Shown here: piece after piece, positions 26,770 to 36,032 of the stretch | How the letters are laid out: the number at the start of each line of letters is the position of its first letter | Position numbering within the stretch: position 1 is the stretch's first letter | Assembly: GCA_021823405.1 (NCBI GenBank) | Contig: JAKAOA010000005.1 | Coordinates: 1 to 52,886 of the forward strand | Direction of reading: 5' to 3' | Origin: Bacteroidota bacterium | Lineage (GTDB): Bacteria > Bacteroidota > Bacteroidia > JABEUT01 | DNA: 52,886 bases | Made by a program: the position numbers and the translations under genes | The notes under the pieces: generated by a model | The model's input: the letters and a program-made list of their open reading frames with translations, nothing else | What the model was told of the DNA's origin: nothing | Database searches by the model: none

Positions 26770-28188
26770 ATGCCGCTCGCCCGCAGGTTCTCAACCATAG
26801 CCCTTCCGTGCATCCTGATTTTCCTATATATAGCCGTACGCTGTTTTACCGTTGATATTACGCATGACGAGGCATACTCCTTCAAAGTGATGAAGCATTT
26901 CTGGTATGCCGAAGCCCTTTGCACCGGAAATACACATTGGCTTAACAGTATTGCCATTAAGGCGGCTATTCTGTCGGGCTTTGAAAAAAACTGGCAAATA
27001 CGGTGGTTCAGCATGTTATCGGCCGCCATCTTCATCTTTATCAGTTACAGGTGGATAATAAGCTTTAAACGAACAGGCATGAGGATATTCGCCTTCGCCC
27101 TGCTGTTGTTAAACCCATACGTAACTGATTATCTGGGATTGGCGCGAGGGTATTCATCGGGCATTATGTTCGAAATGGCGGCAATTCTTCTACTGTTTAA
27201 GCGCCGCGCTGATAACCATGGCTATAAAGCAAGTATTGGGCTGCTATGCGCTGCTTTAAGCGCAATATCCAATTACAGTTTTGCATTTTTCTTCGCCGGC
27301 TATGGCATGGTATATTTCCTTAATGACTACTTCAGAAAAGGCGCCCGGTTTCTGAAAAGCCGGTATTTCTATTTGGACATGTTCCTCTGCGCAGGCGTTT
27401 CATTATTTATAATCAGGGCGCTGATATTTAATTTCAGATGCTCCGGTGATATAGTCGGGGCGGGAACAGCCAATCTTACCGATGTAAGCAGTATGTTCAT
27501 CGCCGACTTATTTTACGGTAATCTGAATTTACGTGGCTGGTTGCCGGTAGCTTTGGCTGTTCTGCTAATCTGCTTCATTACTATCGTTTGCGTTTTTGGA
27601 TTATCAGGGAAAACAGAAATCCAAAATCCAGCATACCATTACGCCAGCGCTATACTTTCGCTCACCTTGTTTCTGATAGCCGCAGCACATTTTGTCTTCC
27701 ATATAGTACTGCCTTATGCGAGAAGCGCACTATTTCTGTTTCCGCTTATATGTTTGAACATCGTATATTTTGCCGACAGCGTGAAAACAAAATCGGTTAT
27801 TTTAGCGGCGGTAAGCGCTCTGCTTATTGCTAATTTTTGCCTCTCGATGAGTTTCACCAGCGCTTTGGATTTTGAAGCGCAGGAAGGAACAAAGGAGGTG
27901 TTTGCACAGATAGATAAAATGCAAATTAAAAATGTTGTAATGGGCAAATGGACTTACGGGGTTTATATTAACTATTACCGGCAAACAGACCATCCTTACT
28001 ACCGCTTTCACGGCTCTTATGCCGATAGCATCACCTGTTCGCGCGATACGCTTTATGCGCTGCTTTCCGAACCTTACCGGTTTAAATTGACTTCATGTTA
28101 TAAGGCGGATACCTTGCTGAAACCGAAAGCAGGGAATATGATACTGGTAAAACTCCTTAAAGTAGCCGATAACCAACGTGTAAATTAG
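26770..28188 (+). CDS. GT-C-like integral membrane glycosyltransferase
   Basis: About 470 residues with some ten membrane helices. After the first helix comes 'VDITHDEAYSF', an Asp-Glu motif in the first outer loop as in GT39/ArnT/PMT-type enzymes that use polyprenyl-phosphate sugars. Then 'GLARGYSSGIMFEMAAILLL' near residue 130. The C-terminal third is soluble and extracytoplasmic. The track start at 26662 adds 36 residues; the ATG at 26770 puts a single helix before the DE loop and is preferred. It probably decorates a surface glycan or protein. It converges with the tamL-like gene. Confidence 0.72.
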   Translation: MPLARRFSTIALPCILIFLYIAVRCFTVDITHDEAYSFKVMKHFWYAEALCTGNTHWLNSIAIKAAILSGFEKNWQIRWFSMLSAAIFIFISYRWIISFKRTGMRIFAFALLLLNPYVTDYLGLARGYSSGIMFEMAAILLLFKRRADNHGYKASIGLLCAALSAISNYSFAFFFAGYGMVYFLNDYFRKGARFLKSRYFYLDMFLCAGVSLFIIRALIFNFRCSGDIVGAGTANLTDVSSMFIADLFYGNLNLRGWLPVALAVLLICFITIVCVFGLSGKTEIQNPAYHYASAILSLTLFLIAAAHFVFHIVLPYARSALFLFPLICLNIVYFADSVKTKSVILAAVSALLIANFCLSMSFTSALDFEAQEGTKEVFAQIDKMQIKNVVMGKWTYGVYINYYRQTDHPYYRFHGSYADSITCSRDTLYALLSEPYRFKLTSCYKADTLLKPKAGNMILVKLLKVADNQRVN

Positions 28189-28209
28189 CGCAGCCATGCG
28201 CCTGACATT

Positions 28210-30765
28210 TCAGAACGGATACCCGATTCCCAGATTTATTGCCGTTTTAGAGAAACTAAAAAGGGGCTTCACATTGAAGAATTGCCTGTCGGGAATTCCA
28301 GGGTCGTGCCATGGAAAGCCGAAATCGAAGCGGACAACAAAATATGTAAAGTCGAGTCGCAGCCCCACACCTGGGCTTAAAGCAATCTGATTATAGAAAG
28401 CATTTGGTCCGCTGAACATAAACCCGGCATTCGGGATAGCCGGGTTATTGAAGTGCAGCCATACATTCCCGGCATCGCAGAAAATGGCGAGGTTGAATAT
28501 TTTAATGACGTTGAAACGATATTCGGCATTCAGTTCAAACTTTTCATCTCCTATTTCGTCCAGATTAGCGTTTCCTGAATTATCGCCCGGTCCGAGCGCT
28601 CTGGCTTCAAAGCCCCTTATGTCATCGGAACCGCCTGCCCAGAAACTCTTATCGAAGGGCAACTCATAAGTATTTGCAAGCGGTACGGCGTAACCGATAA
28701 GTTCGCGAAATACAAGGCGGTCGTATTTGCTCAATACCACATAGTATCTCCATTCCTCCTGAAATTTGTAGTATAGCGAATATTGCACTCCGGCTATGGC
28801 GGTAACCAAATTTGTTTGGTTGAAAAGATTATTGTAAAGGTATGGAAACATCCCCGATTCCTCTCCGCTTATCTGCAAGAATCCGAAACTCCTGTCCTTT
28901 TTTATAAGCTGGTTGTTCAGCGTTAAGGTAACTGCCATGTCCGTTATCAGGTGATTGCTGAAACTATTTTCGAGGAAAAAGTTATCGGTAGATATAATAG
29001 TATTTTCAAAAGTGGGGAACAGATTCGCTTTATCGTAGCTCCATTCCAACGGTTTTACACTCAAATTCAGATTGTGCGATTTGGTTAAAAACCAATCCCA
29101 TTCGTAACTCACGCCGAATAATTCTCTGCTATAAAAGGCGGGGCGGTTCTGATAGTCATATAATACTTTGAACAGGGTTTGCTGGTTATCCTGGGGGCGA
29201 GGATTAAAGAAATCGGGCAGTATTCGCGGCAGACGGAAATCCATTTCACCGCCGAAGTCGACGGTATTAGGCAGTATGCTGTTAAGAGTTCCTCCGATAA
29301 CGCTGCTACCTATGCTTTGTTCCTCCACGCCACCTTTTAATTTAAAGGTCAGGTCTTCACCGCCTCTGAAACAATTCTTGCTTTCATAGAGCACATCACC
29401 CTGTATGCCAAGGTCGCCGCCAATATTATCAAATTCTCCTTCCACCCCTACCGATTGCCGTACCACCGGCATAAGTTGGACGTAGCAATCCAATAAATTA
29501 CTGTCTTCTTTCACAGGTGTAAATTTTACGTTTACATATCGGAAGATTTTTAAGTCCGCCAGACCGGCGTATGTATTATCAACATCCGAAACCTTGTATA
29601 TAGAACCGGAACGCAGATAAATCTTGTTCAACAGGATTTTCGGCTTTATATCCGGTTCGCTGCCCGGAAAGACCATCATGCATCTGTCAAGCCGAAGCGT
29701 ATCGGCAGGTTTATAATTATTCGGCTCTTGCGGATTGTACCCCAACTCCATTATCACAGTACGGAGATGGTATAAAGGATGAGGCGACTGAATGATGGAG
29801 TCATGCGTTATGACCCCTTTTATATATCGTTCAAATTTACGTATAACAATAGTAACAGCCATCCTCCGGTTCCCGACTGTACTATCAATTTTAAAGAAGA
29901 TATACTCTTTGCCGAAAGCGAAATACCCCTCATTGTTCAGTTGACGGGTGATTCTGTCCCGTTCCTGTTGGAATACATCGTAATCAAAGTTCATTCCCCG
30001 TTTTATCAGGCAGGAGGAAGTATCGGAATAAACATAAGGGGCAATGACACTATCCTCGAAGGAATAGCGAACAGAGGATATCTTATAAGGTTTCCCCGGA
30101 ATTATGATGTAGAACACCCTTGCCTTCCTGTCGTTTATCGCCACCGAATCACCCACTTTGCAATCGTAATATCCTTTATCGGCGAGAAAATATTTCAACT
30201 GGCGGCGCGAATTATTCATAAGACCGGAATCGAGTATTACGGGGCGTTCGCCGGAATTCATTATTTTTTCGCGGAAAGTAAGTTTATCCTTTTTTGCTTT
30301 AATTACAGCCGCGCTTATCGGCAACTTTCCTTCAGCTATTCTCTTTGCATTCTTCTCTTTGTATTTTTCATCAATTTTGAGGTTTCGTTCCAGCTTCTTC
30401 TGTGCGGTTTTAGCGGAATCGAAAAGGTTATATATCCAAAGATGCAGAGGGATAAAGTGGAGCAGACGTGTGTTGGGCTTTTGCTTAATATAGTTTATCA
30501 ACACTTCCGGCGCAATTTCGGGGGGAACGGTAATTGCCTCTACCAGGTTCTTACCGGATGATTCTATTACGCTCGTTATCTTTTTATTTGCCGGACCGGT
30601 ACGGTATCGGAATATGTTCCGTGTAAGCAGATAATGCCCCTTGGTAACCCGTTTTGCAGTATTACATGAAACGAGGAGCAGCACGGTTACCGAGCTAAAT
30701 GTAAATAAGCTCAACCGCCATGGCGTTTTATGCAGTGTTATTTTGTATTTTATGAGCGAAATCAA
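28210..30765 (-). CDS. tamL: TamL-like lipidated Omp85 protein
   Basis: An 851-residue Omp85 member with a lipoprotein-type N terminus: a hydrophobic segment ending 'VTVLLLVSC' followed by 'NTAKRVTKGHYLLTRN'. POTRA-like repeats fill residues 60-430 ('ILLNKIYLRSGSIYKVSDVD' near 375), then a surface-antigen barrel with 'AGGSDDIRGFEARALGPGD' near 720 (the xRGF motif) and a terminal Phe. Lipidated TamA-type proteins (TamL) are known in Bacteroidota and pair with TamB. No tamB is seen in the window. The function is envelope protein assembly or lipid homeostasis, by analogy. Confidence 0.87.
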   Translation of the reverse strand: MISLIKYKITLHKTPWRLSLFTFSSVTVLLLVSCNTAKRVTKGHYLLTRNIFRYRTGPANKKITSVIESSGKNLVEAITVPPEIAPEVLINYIKQKPNTRLLHFIPLHLWIYNLFDSAKTAQKKLERNLKIDEKYKEKNAKRIAEGKLPISAAVIKAKKDKLTFREKIMNSGERPVILDSGLMNNSRRQLKYFLADKGYYDCKVGDSVAINDRKARVFYIIIPGKPYKISSVRYSFEDSVIAPYVYSDTSSCLIKRGMNFDYDVFQQERDRITRQLNNEGYFAFGKEYIFFKIDSTVGNRRMAVTIVIRKFERYIKGVITHDSIIQSPHPLYHLRTVIMELGYNPQEPNNYKPADTLRLDRCMMVFPGSEPDIKPKILLNKIYLRSGSIYKVSDVDNTYAGLADLKIFRYVNVKFTPVKEDSNLLDCYVQLMPVVRQSVGVEGEFDNIGGDLGIQGDVLYESKNCFRGGEDLTFKLKGGVEEQSIGSSVIGGTLNSILPNTVDFGGEMDFRLPRILPDFFNPRPQDNQQTLFKVLYDYQNRPAFYSRELFGVSYEWDWFLTKSHNLNLSVKPLEWSYDKANLFPTFENTIISTDNFFLENSFSNHLITDMAVTLTLNNQLIKKDRSFGFLQISGEESGMFPYLYNNLFNQTNLVTAIAGVQYSLYYKFQEEWRYYVVLSKYDRLVFRELIGYAVPLANTYELPFDKSFWAGGSDDIRGFEARALGPGDNSGNANLDEIGDEKFELNAEYRFNVIKIFNLAIFCDAGNVWLHFNNPAIPNAGFMFSGPNAFYNQIALSPGVGLRLDFTYFVVRFDFGFPWHDPGIPDRQFFNVKPLFSFSKTAINLGIGYPF

Positions 30766-30810
30766 ATAAAATCCGGCTTGGTTTGTACCGACTTTGGCAA
30801 ATATGCAAAA

Positions 30811-31737
30811 CTACTTTACTTTTCGCTCCATAGTATTCCTTAAGCCGGAAAAAGATTCAAGTTCCGCCCTTACCGACCCGATAATAAGCGGCGCTTCTAC
30901 AAGCAGGGGCATATGGTTCTCGTCGTCGGTAGCCCATACAATCATTTTTGCGCCTTCTCTGAAAATAGTGCCGGCTATCAGTTCCACACTTATCTTTTCA
31001 CATCTGTAACGTCCGAACGAGGATGAAACCTCCTCTTTACCCAAATACCGTACATGTACCTTATATATTTTCCCATCGAGATAAATATTGACCAAAATGG
31101 TATCTTTTACGCCTATTGCACCAAAATCTATACACCGTGTAAGATATACCCCCGTTAATATATCTACAGCCCCATCCGGCACCCGCACCGAATCGCGGCT
31201 GTAGGTTTTTCCCTCTTTCATATAATAAACTATATGCTTTTTATTATCAAATACATTATCATTCACCACATTCACAGATGCTTCGTGTGTTGAACGGTAA
31301 AAGCGCATTGAGGTAAAATTCAGCGTATCTATATAAGTGGTAAGTGTATCGCGTATTTTGTAAAACCAGTCGTATTTCGGATAACTGCGCCCAAGGGCGG
31401 TGACGTAATAGCAAGGCATTCCGTAAAAATCCTTAAATGTTACATTTACGCTTGCCTCGCCTGTCTGTAACCATAGAAAGCGCCAATGATAGTATAGCTT
31501 ATATTCTAGGCGTTCGCCTTGTTTAAATGCCTTATACAGCGCTCCGCAGCCGGGGTAAACGGCTCTGAAGGACGAACAATTGGGTTGTGCATAAAGGGAC
31601 GCCGAAGATAAGAGAAATGCGAGGAACATACGCCGGAATTTGCCGGAATTGAAATAGATAAAAAATCTTCGTTTGTTTTTTTCTGCATTATTTCTGCTGA
31701 TAGTATTAGAGGTTTCGGTTTTGTCCGCTTGCGTCAT
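30811..31737 (-). CDS. DUF3108-like exported protein
   Basis: A 308-residue protein with DUF3108-type features: 'AFKQGERLEYKLYYHWRFLWLQTGEASV' near residue 70, 'YYVTALGRSYPKYDWFYKIRD', 'VPDGAVDILTGVYLTRCID' near 193 and 'GRYRCEKISVELIAGTIFREG' near 252. The signal peptide sits at 'MFLAFLLSSASLYAQ', which suggests the real start may be the ATG at 31629. The annotated start lies four bases after the stop of the T9SS gene, so they may be co-transcribed. The role of DUF3108 proteins in the periplasm is not established. Confidence 0.82.
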   Translation of the reverse strand: MTQADKTETSNTISRNNAEKNKRRFFIYFNSGKFRRMFLAFLLSSASLYAQPNCSSFRAVYPGCGALYKAFKQGERLEYKLYYHWRFLWLQTGEASVNVTFKDFYGMPCYYVTALGRSYPKYDWFYKIRDTLTTYIDTLNFTSMRFYRSTHEASVNVVNDNVFDNKKHIVYYMKEGKTYSRDSVRVPDGAVDILTGVYLTRCIDFGAIGVKDTILVNIYLDGKIYKVHVRYLGKEEVSSSFGRYRCEKISVELIAGTIFREGAKMIVWATDDENHMPLLVEAPLIIGSVRAELESFSGLRNTMERKVK

Positions 31738-31741
31738 AAGG

Positions 31742-34519
31742 TTATTTAACGAACGCCATACGAACGGTTTTCACATCATTTCCGGCTTGTAAGCGACAGA
31801 AATAAATGCCATCCTGTTCGTCACCCGGCTGGTAGCTGATAACGTGTAACCCTTGTTGCATCGTACCTTCCGCCAGTTGTTTCACCAGCTTTCCGTTTAC
31901 ATCATATATGCTGCATTGCACATATCTGGTATCAGACAGGGTGAAACTTATAGATGCTTCCCTGTTGAATGGATTGGGATATACTGTAACCCCTAATCCG
32001 GCTGGGATAGCCGATGTAAGAGGCGGAACCGATGCAATCTGACTTATGTTGTTAATGTTTGCAGTGTAAACGCCGCGGGCATGAGTAGCCACAGCCACAA
32101 GTCCGTCTTGCTGACGTATGTCAACCATATTACATACAGCGTTGCCGATTGAATTAAGTCCTTGTTGCACCCATATGGTTGAATTGCCCAGAAGATGATT
32201 TGTGGCATAGAGCCCCGTACTTGCCGCAACCCAATAAATAGTGTCGCCCGACGGCAAATGCTGAATAGCTGCCCAGCGTAATGATGGCTCGTTTACGCCA
32301 TTCAGGTTACCCCCGATTCTTGACCAAGATGCGCCGCGATTATTGGTTAAAAAGAGATTGTGTGTATTATAATTGGAGAATACGACAATTGCGATATTCG
32401 CGTTGTCGGGGTCAACGGTGATGCAGTCAACATATCCGATTGGGAAGGCGTTCGGTCCACTAGTTTGAGTCACGTTAACGGGGGTGGGTGTACCTATGTT
32501 TGCGCTATCCACTCTATAAACCCTCTGGTTGTTTGTTCCGTAATATACTATGTTCGCCGGTGTGGTGGAGACCGCAATTGCAGTCAGAAATTCGCTATTC
32601 GGCACGCTGTCGGGCCATTTTATCCAGTTTGTACTAATGGAATCCCACATATTTGAGAGTGGTATGGCGGAGAGGTTGTTGTTTCTCCAAAGGTGATTAC
32701 CGCCGCTGAAGTACATAATATAGTTATTATTAGGATCTATCTGGTAAGGGTTAAGCCATTCGTAGTTCTTTCCACCTATCGGGTCAATGCGGTTAAAGGC
32801 AGTTACTGTTCCGTTCAGAGTATCCATCTGTACCTTGAACAATTTTCCTGTTGTTATTTCGTAATAGAAGGTTTTACCGCTGTCGGCGATGTAGCAGAAG
32901 GAACCGTCTCCGAAAATGGGTTTTGTCCAGTAGTTTGTTAATAGTGCGCTGTTATCAAATAGACAGTCATTGTCTTGTGCTCCTGCTACAAGTATGTTAC
33001 TTCCCGGGTCGGTATGATTGGAACTTACAGTATAGAACATCGTGGTAACATATCCGCTGTCGAAAGTTTTCCATCTGACATTGGCTGCCGTGTCGTTATA
33101 GGTTTTAAATAATCCGCCGTCGCATCCGGCATACATGACGAGCGGATTGGACGGCGAGAAAAAGAATACATGTTGGTCGGGGTGGCTGCCGGGGTAAACC
33201 GCTATATTCGGAAGCGTAGCACCTACTGCATATCCTGCTATATGGGCGGAATGGGTATTATCGAAGAATCCTGTTGTAGAACGGAAAATATCGGTGCCTC
33301 CTAAAAATACTGTGCTTGTATCGCCTGGAAGAAAACTGACTACCATGTCGTAAGAGCCCTGGCAATTGTATTTGTCGAACATTGAGCCCGTGTGTGGAAG
33401 ATTGGCGGAAAGGTCGTACCATACCCCACCTGCACTGTCTCCATCGCCCGACAGGTATTTATATTTCCATAAACTGTTCCATTCCACCTGTCCTTGGAAA
33501 TTGGTATCAGGGGTTCCATATCCGGGCGTGTTGGCGAGGAAGTAAAGCTGGCTGTCGTTGGCGGGGGCGAAATTCATAACAATACGGTTATAGGTGGGCG
33601 GAAAATTGGGAGGCGTGATTTTGTGAAAATGTATGCCGTCAGCAGAACGCCATATTCCCTTCTGGGTACCGTCGCTGCTGATGGTTACATAGACCGCCCT
33701 ATGCGGGGTTACAATAACATTGGTAAAGTAACCGACGCTTGTAGGACCGCCAAAAATGTTTGTCCAAGTTCTGCCGGAGTCGGTAGAGCGGGATACAAGA
33801 CCGTTCAGCATGGAGGCATATACTATGCTTAATGAGTCAGGTGCGGCGGAGTCGGTGGCTATGCTCCAAACGCCTTGCCAGTTACTTACATAATTCACGC
33901 TATTATTCGCCGTTGCAGTAAGTGATGTCCATGTTTGCCCGTTGTCGGTTGACCTATATATTCCATTGCCGAGATAAAACGCTCCCGTTGCACTGGCTGA
34001 TTGACCATAGCATTCACCAGAGCCGTAATACCAAACGTTGCTGTGCCCGTTGTAAAGGCGTTTATCCTGTGCAAGGCATGAAACGCCCTGCTGAATAGCG
34101 AGGTTGGTTGTAAGCGACCATGATTTACCGCTGTCGGCGCTGCGCCACATACCTCCCGAGGTGGTTCCGGCAAGTAATATGCTTTCACTCTTTATATCGG
34201 CGGCGAATGCCCTTGTTCTCCCGCCTACATTCCACGGTCCGCGCTCATTCCATGTTGCACCTGCCACTCGTCCGTTTCCCTGCCGAGCATCGTTAGGCAG
34301 GCCGGCTGCGAAAGTGAGTTCAAGGTTGCGTATATTATCGGGTATCCTCCCTGTAACGGGGTCGGCAAGTCGCTGCTGTTCCCATCTAAAATAATCTTCT
34401 GCATCTTCTGCCTCGCCCACAACGCCCTTTACGGCTCTGCCTGTCAGGTGACGGTTGAATATAACGGCTATCGCAATGAATGCGACTGTTAAAGTAAAAA
34501 GTAATATTATCTTTTTCAT
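31742..34519 (-). CDS. T9SS-secreted beta-propeller (BNR/sortilin-like) protein
   Basis: A 925-residue protein with N-terminal membrane or signal segment, followed by repeated BNR-type blades: 'GMWRSADSGKSWSLTTN', 'GIYRSTDNGQTWTSLT', 'VSRSTDSGRTWTNIFGG', 'LFLTNNRGASWSRIGG'. The last 80 residues form a type A T9SS sorting domain ('GLGVTVYPNPFNREASISF', 'IYDVNGKLVKQL', 'IYFCRLQAGNDVKTVRMAFVK'). It should cross the outer membrane by T9SS and be anchored or released. BNR blades alone do not show enzyme activity; adhesion or glycan contact are possible. Confidence 0.9.
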   Translation of the reverse strand: MKKIILLFTLTVAFIAIAVIFNRHLTGRAVKGVVGEAEDAEDYFRWEQQRLADPVTGRIPDNIRNLELTFAAGLPNDARQGNGRVAGATWNERGPWNVGGRTRAFAADIKSESILLAGTTSGGMWRSADSGKSWSLTTNLAIQQGVSCLAQDKRLYNGHSNVWYYGSGECYGQSASATGAFYLGNGIYRSTDNGQTWTSLTATANNSVNYVSNWQGVWSIATDSAAPDSLSIVYASMLNGLVSRSTDSGRTWTNIFGGPTSVGYFTNVIVTPHRAVYVTISSDGTQKGIWRSADGIHFHKITPPNFPPTYNRIVMNFAPANDSQLYFLANTPGYGTPDTNFQGQVEWNSLWKYKYLSGDGDSAGGVWYDLSANLPHTGSMFDKYNCQGSYDMVVSFLPGDTSTVFLGGTDIFRSTTGFFDNTHSAHIAGYAVGATLPNIAVYPGSHPDQHVFFFSPSNPLVMYAGCDGGLFKTYNDTAANVRWKTFDSGYVTTMFYTVSSNHTDPGSNILVAGAQDNDCLFDNSALLTNYWTKPIFGDGSFCYIADSGKTFYYEITTGKLFKVQMDTLNGTVTAFNRIDPIGGKNYEWLNPYQIDPNNNYIMYFSGGNHLWRNNNLSAIPLSNMWDSISTNWIKWPDSVPNSEFLTAIAVSTTPANIVYYGTNNQRVYRVDSANIGTPTPVNVTQTSGPNAFPIGYVDCITVDPDNANIAIVVFSNYNTHNLFLTNNRGASWSRIGGNLNGVNEPSLRWAAIQHLPSGDTIYWVAASTGLYATNHLLGNSTIWVQQGLNSIGNAVCNMVDIRQQDGLVAVATHARGVYTANINNISQIASVPPLTSAIPAGLGVTVYPNPFNREASISFTLSDTRYVQCSIYDVNGKLVKQLAEGTMQQGLHVISYQPGDEQDGIYFCRLQAGNDVKTVRMAFVK

Positions 34520-35525
34520 TCCTCCTGGTTTAATGCCGGCTAGGCGTTTTTAATTTAATTGCAGTGTAGTCAATTAATGTAAAATTACAAATTTAATCAA
34601 TCTGCACGGCATCGTGCTATTTTTTTGCTCCCCTGATACCGCCGATACTGAATTACTACCTGAAAGTTAAATCGAACGGCATGGCTCTAATACATTCCTG
34701 AAAAAAATTGTCGGATGCGCAATAAAACAATGTTCTACCTCGTATCTATCCGGAATCATAATCCGGCAAGAAATGAGTATGGATCTGATACACCTTCCTC
34801 AACATTAACAAGTATATATTTTGCTACCGTTAATCTTGCGCCTAATAATAACTGTAATAAAAAAATGATAAATTTTCGGAACTTTGAGGCGGGAAATTGG
34901 AATAAAGGTTAGTATTGTAAAAGAAAATCCAATTCCAATGAGATTTTCCAATGCGTAAGCCGTAATAGTAAGGGCTTCTCGCAGCTATGCAATGATGTCT
35001 TCTATTATTCTGAATGATCTTACTCCAGATTGTTATGAAAATCTCAATTTTCTTTACAGATTTAACTTCATAGAGAAAGGGTATCCGATATTTTTCAAAA
35101 GCCGCACTCAACTTAGATTTTGCGTAATTATTCAATTTTGAAGAAATCAAGTATAAGCGCTGTTTAGTATGGATTTTCTCTCCTGTTTTGCATAATCATT
35201 TGCGTGAGGGATAGAAGCGGAAAGCCCGCATCCGCCATCCGGCGGAGAGGACTTGTAGCGGATAGCCCGACCCCTTGCGCAGCTTGGGGGTACGCCCAAA
35301 AATGGAATTGAATGAAGAAGCAAGTCAGAATAAACTCAATAGTTTCATTGCCGAAATAATATTTCCCCGACAATAGTGTTTTTATTTATAAAAAATTCAG
35401 TCCTTACCGGCTATCCCCGAAATAGTACCATATATTTCATTACTCATCGGTAGAAAACGTAAATTTGCAAAGCCGTTGTAACTGCCGGTAATGATTTATT
35501 AATCGCCAATTACTATTTATACCCC
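34520..35525. other. Non-coding region with dispersed repeat
   Basis: About 1 kb without a supported gene. The upstream part holds the minus-strand promoter region of the T9SS gene. ORFs here (34842-35150 and 35164-35373, minus) lack starts, signals or family features. The 35.2-35.3 kb part is a GC-richer repeat, listed separately. Confidence 0.6.
35205..35305. repeat. GC-rich dispersed intergenic element
   Basis: Sequence including CATCCGCCATCCGGCGGAGAGG and AGCCCGACCCCTTGCGCAGC with two inverted-repeat parts (CCGCCATCCGGCGG; GACCCCTTGCGCAGCTTGGGGGT). It differs in base content from its surroundings. I recall similar 'agcccgaccc' elements between genes in several Bacteroidota, but cannot check this here. 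Confidence 0.45.
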
Positions 35526-36032
35526 ATGAGCATTAAAAGAGATATGTTAAAGGAGAAATTATTAAACTCCAAAAGTTTTAATACTGTATTTATAGTGCGC
35601 GAGGATGAGGAACGGGTGCGCCGTGAGCAGCTGGAAATACTTGTGGAACTGCTGTGCGATGATAGACATAAGGCATCAAAAGGCGAGGTATTTAACTTCC
35701 TGAAACGGGAAAAGAAAGCCGTTGACCTGCTTATCAGAGCCATTTCGGAAGCAAAGAGAGATAAAAAACGGCTCTTAGCCGCCTGCTGGGAGGCAGACCT
35801 TGATTGCGACCGGTACATCTCTTTCTTCACCGACATTATTCTGAAGGATGAATTTGAAGTGGCATTGGAGGCATTTACCGTAGTTGAGAATTTAAAAAAA
35901 ATAGAGCCCGAGCAGGCAATGGTTTTACTGGCGAAAGTGAATGACGCTCTTCCTTCCATAACAGACCCGGGTCAGAAGGTGCTTGTTTCCGACCTTGCCG
36001 GATTTCTTAACAATCATATCTATAGCAACTGA
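35526..36032 (+). CDS. Hypothetical protein, alpha-helical
   Basis: A 168-residue cytosolic protein without signal or membrane segment. It is highly charged and probably all-helical ('VREDEERVRREQLEILVELL', 'FLKREKKAVDLLIRAISEAKRDKKR', 'LAKVNDALPSITDPGQKVLVSDLAGFL'). HEAT-like repeats are possible. Its stop overlaps the presumed CTG start of the following lipoprotein gene, so the two are likely a coupled pair. No known family recognised. Confidence 0.75.
   Translation: MSIKRDMLKEKLLNSKSFNTVFIVREDEERVRREQLEILVELLCDDRHKASKGEVFNFLKREKKAVDLLIRAISEAKRDKKRLLAACWEADLDCDRYISFFTDIILKDEFEVALEAFTVVENLKKIEPEQAMVLLAKVNDALPSITDPGQKVLVSDLAGFLNNHIYSN

Noticed and set aside
29779-30561. 260-residue plus-strand ORF
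   Set aside because: Lies wholly inside the TamL-like gene on the other strand; no signal, start site or family feature.
34842-35150. 102-residue ORF, faintly like a GxxExxY-type protein in a few words
   Set aside because: Similarity is too short and the rest is low-complexity aromatic sequence; not called.
35164-35373. 69-residue minus-strand ORF
   Set aside because: Its central part is the GC-rich dispersed repeat; no other support.
35513-35959. 148-residue minus-strand ORF
   Set aside because: Antisense of the helical hypothetical gene; Ser-rich composition typical of a shadow frame.
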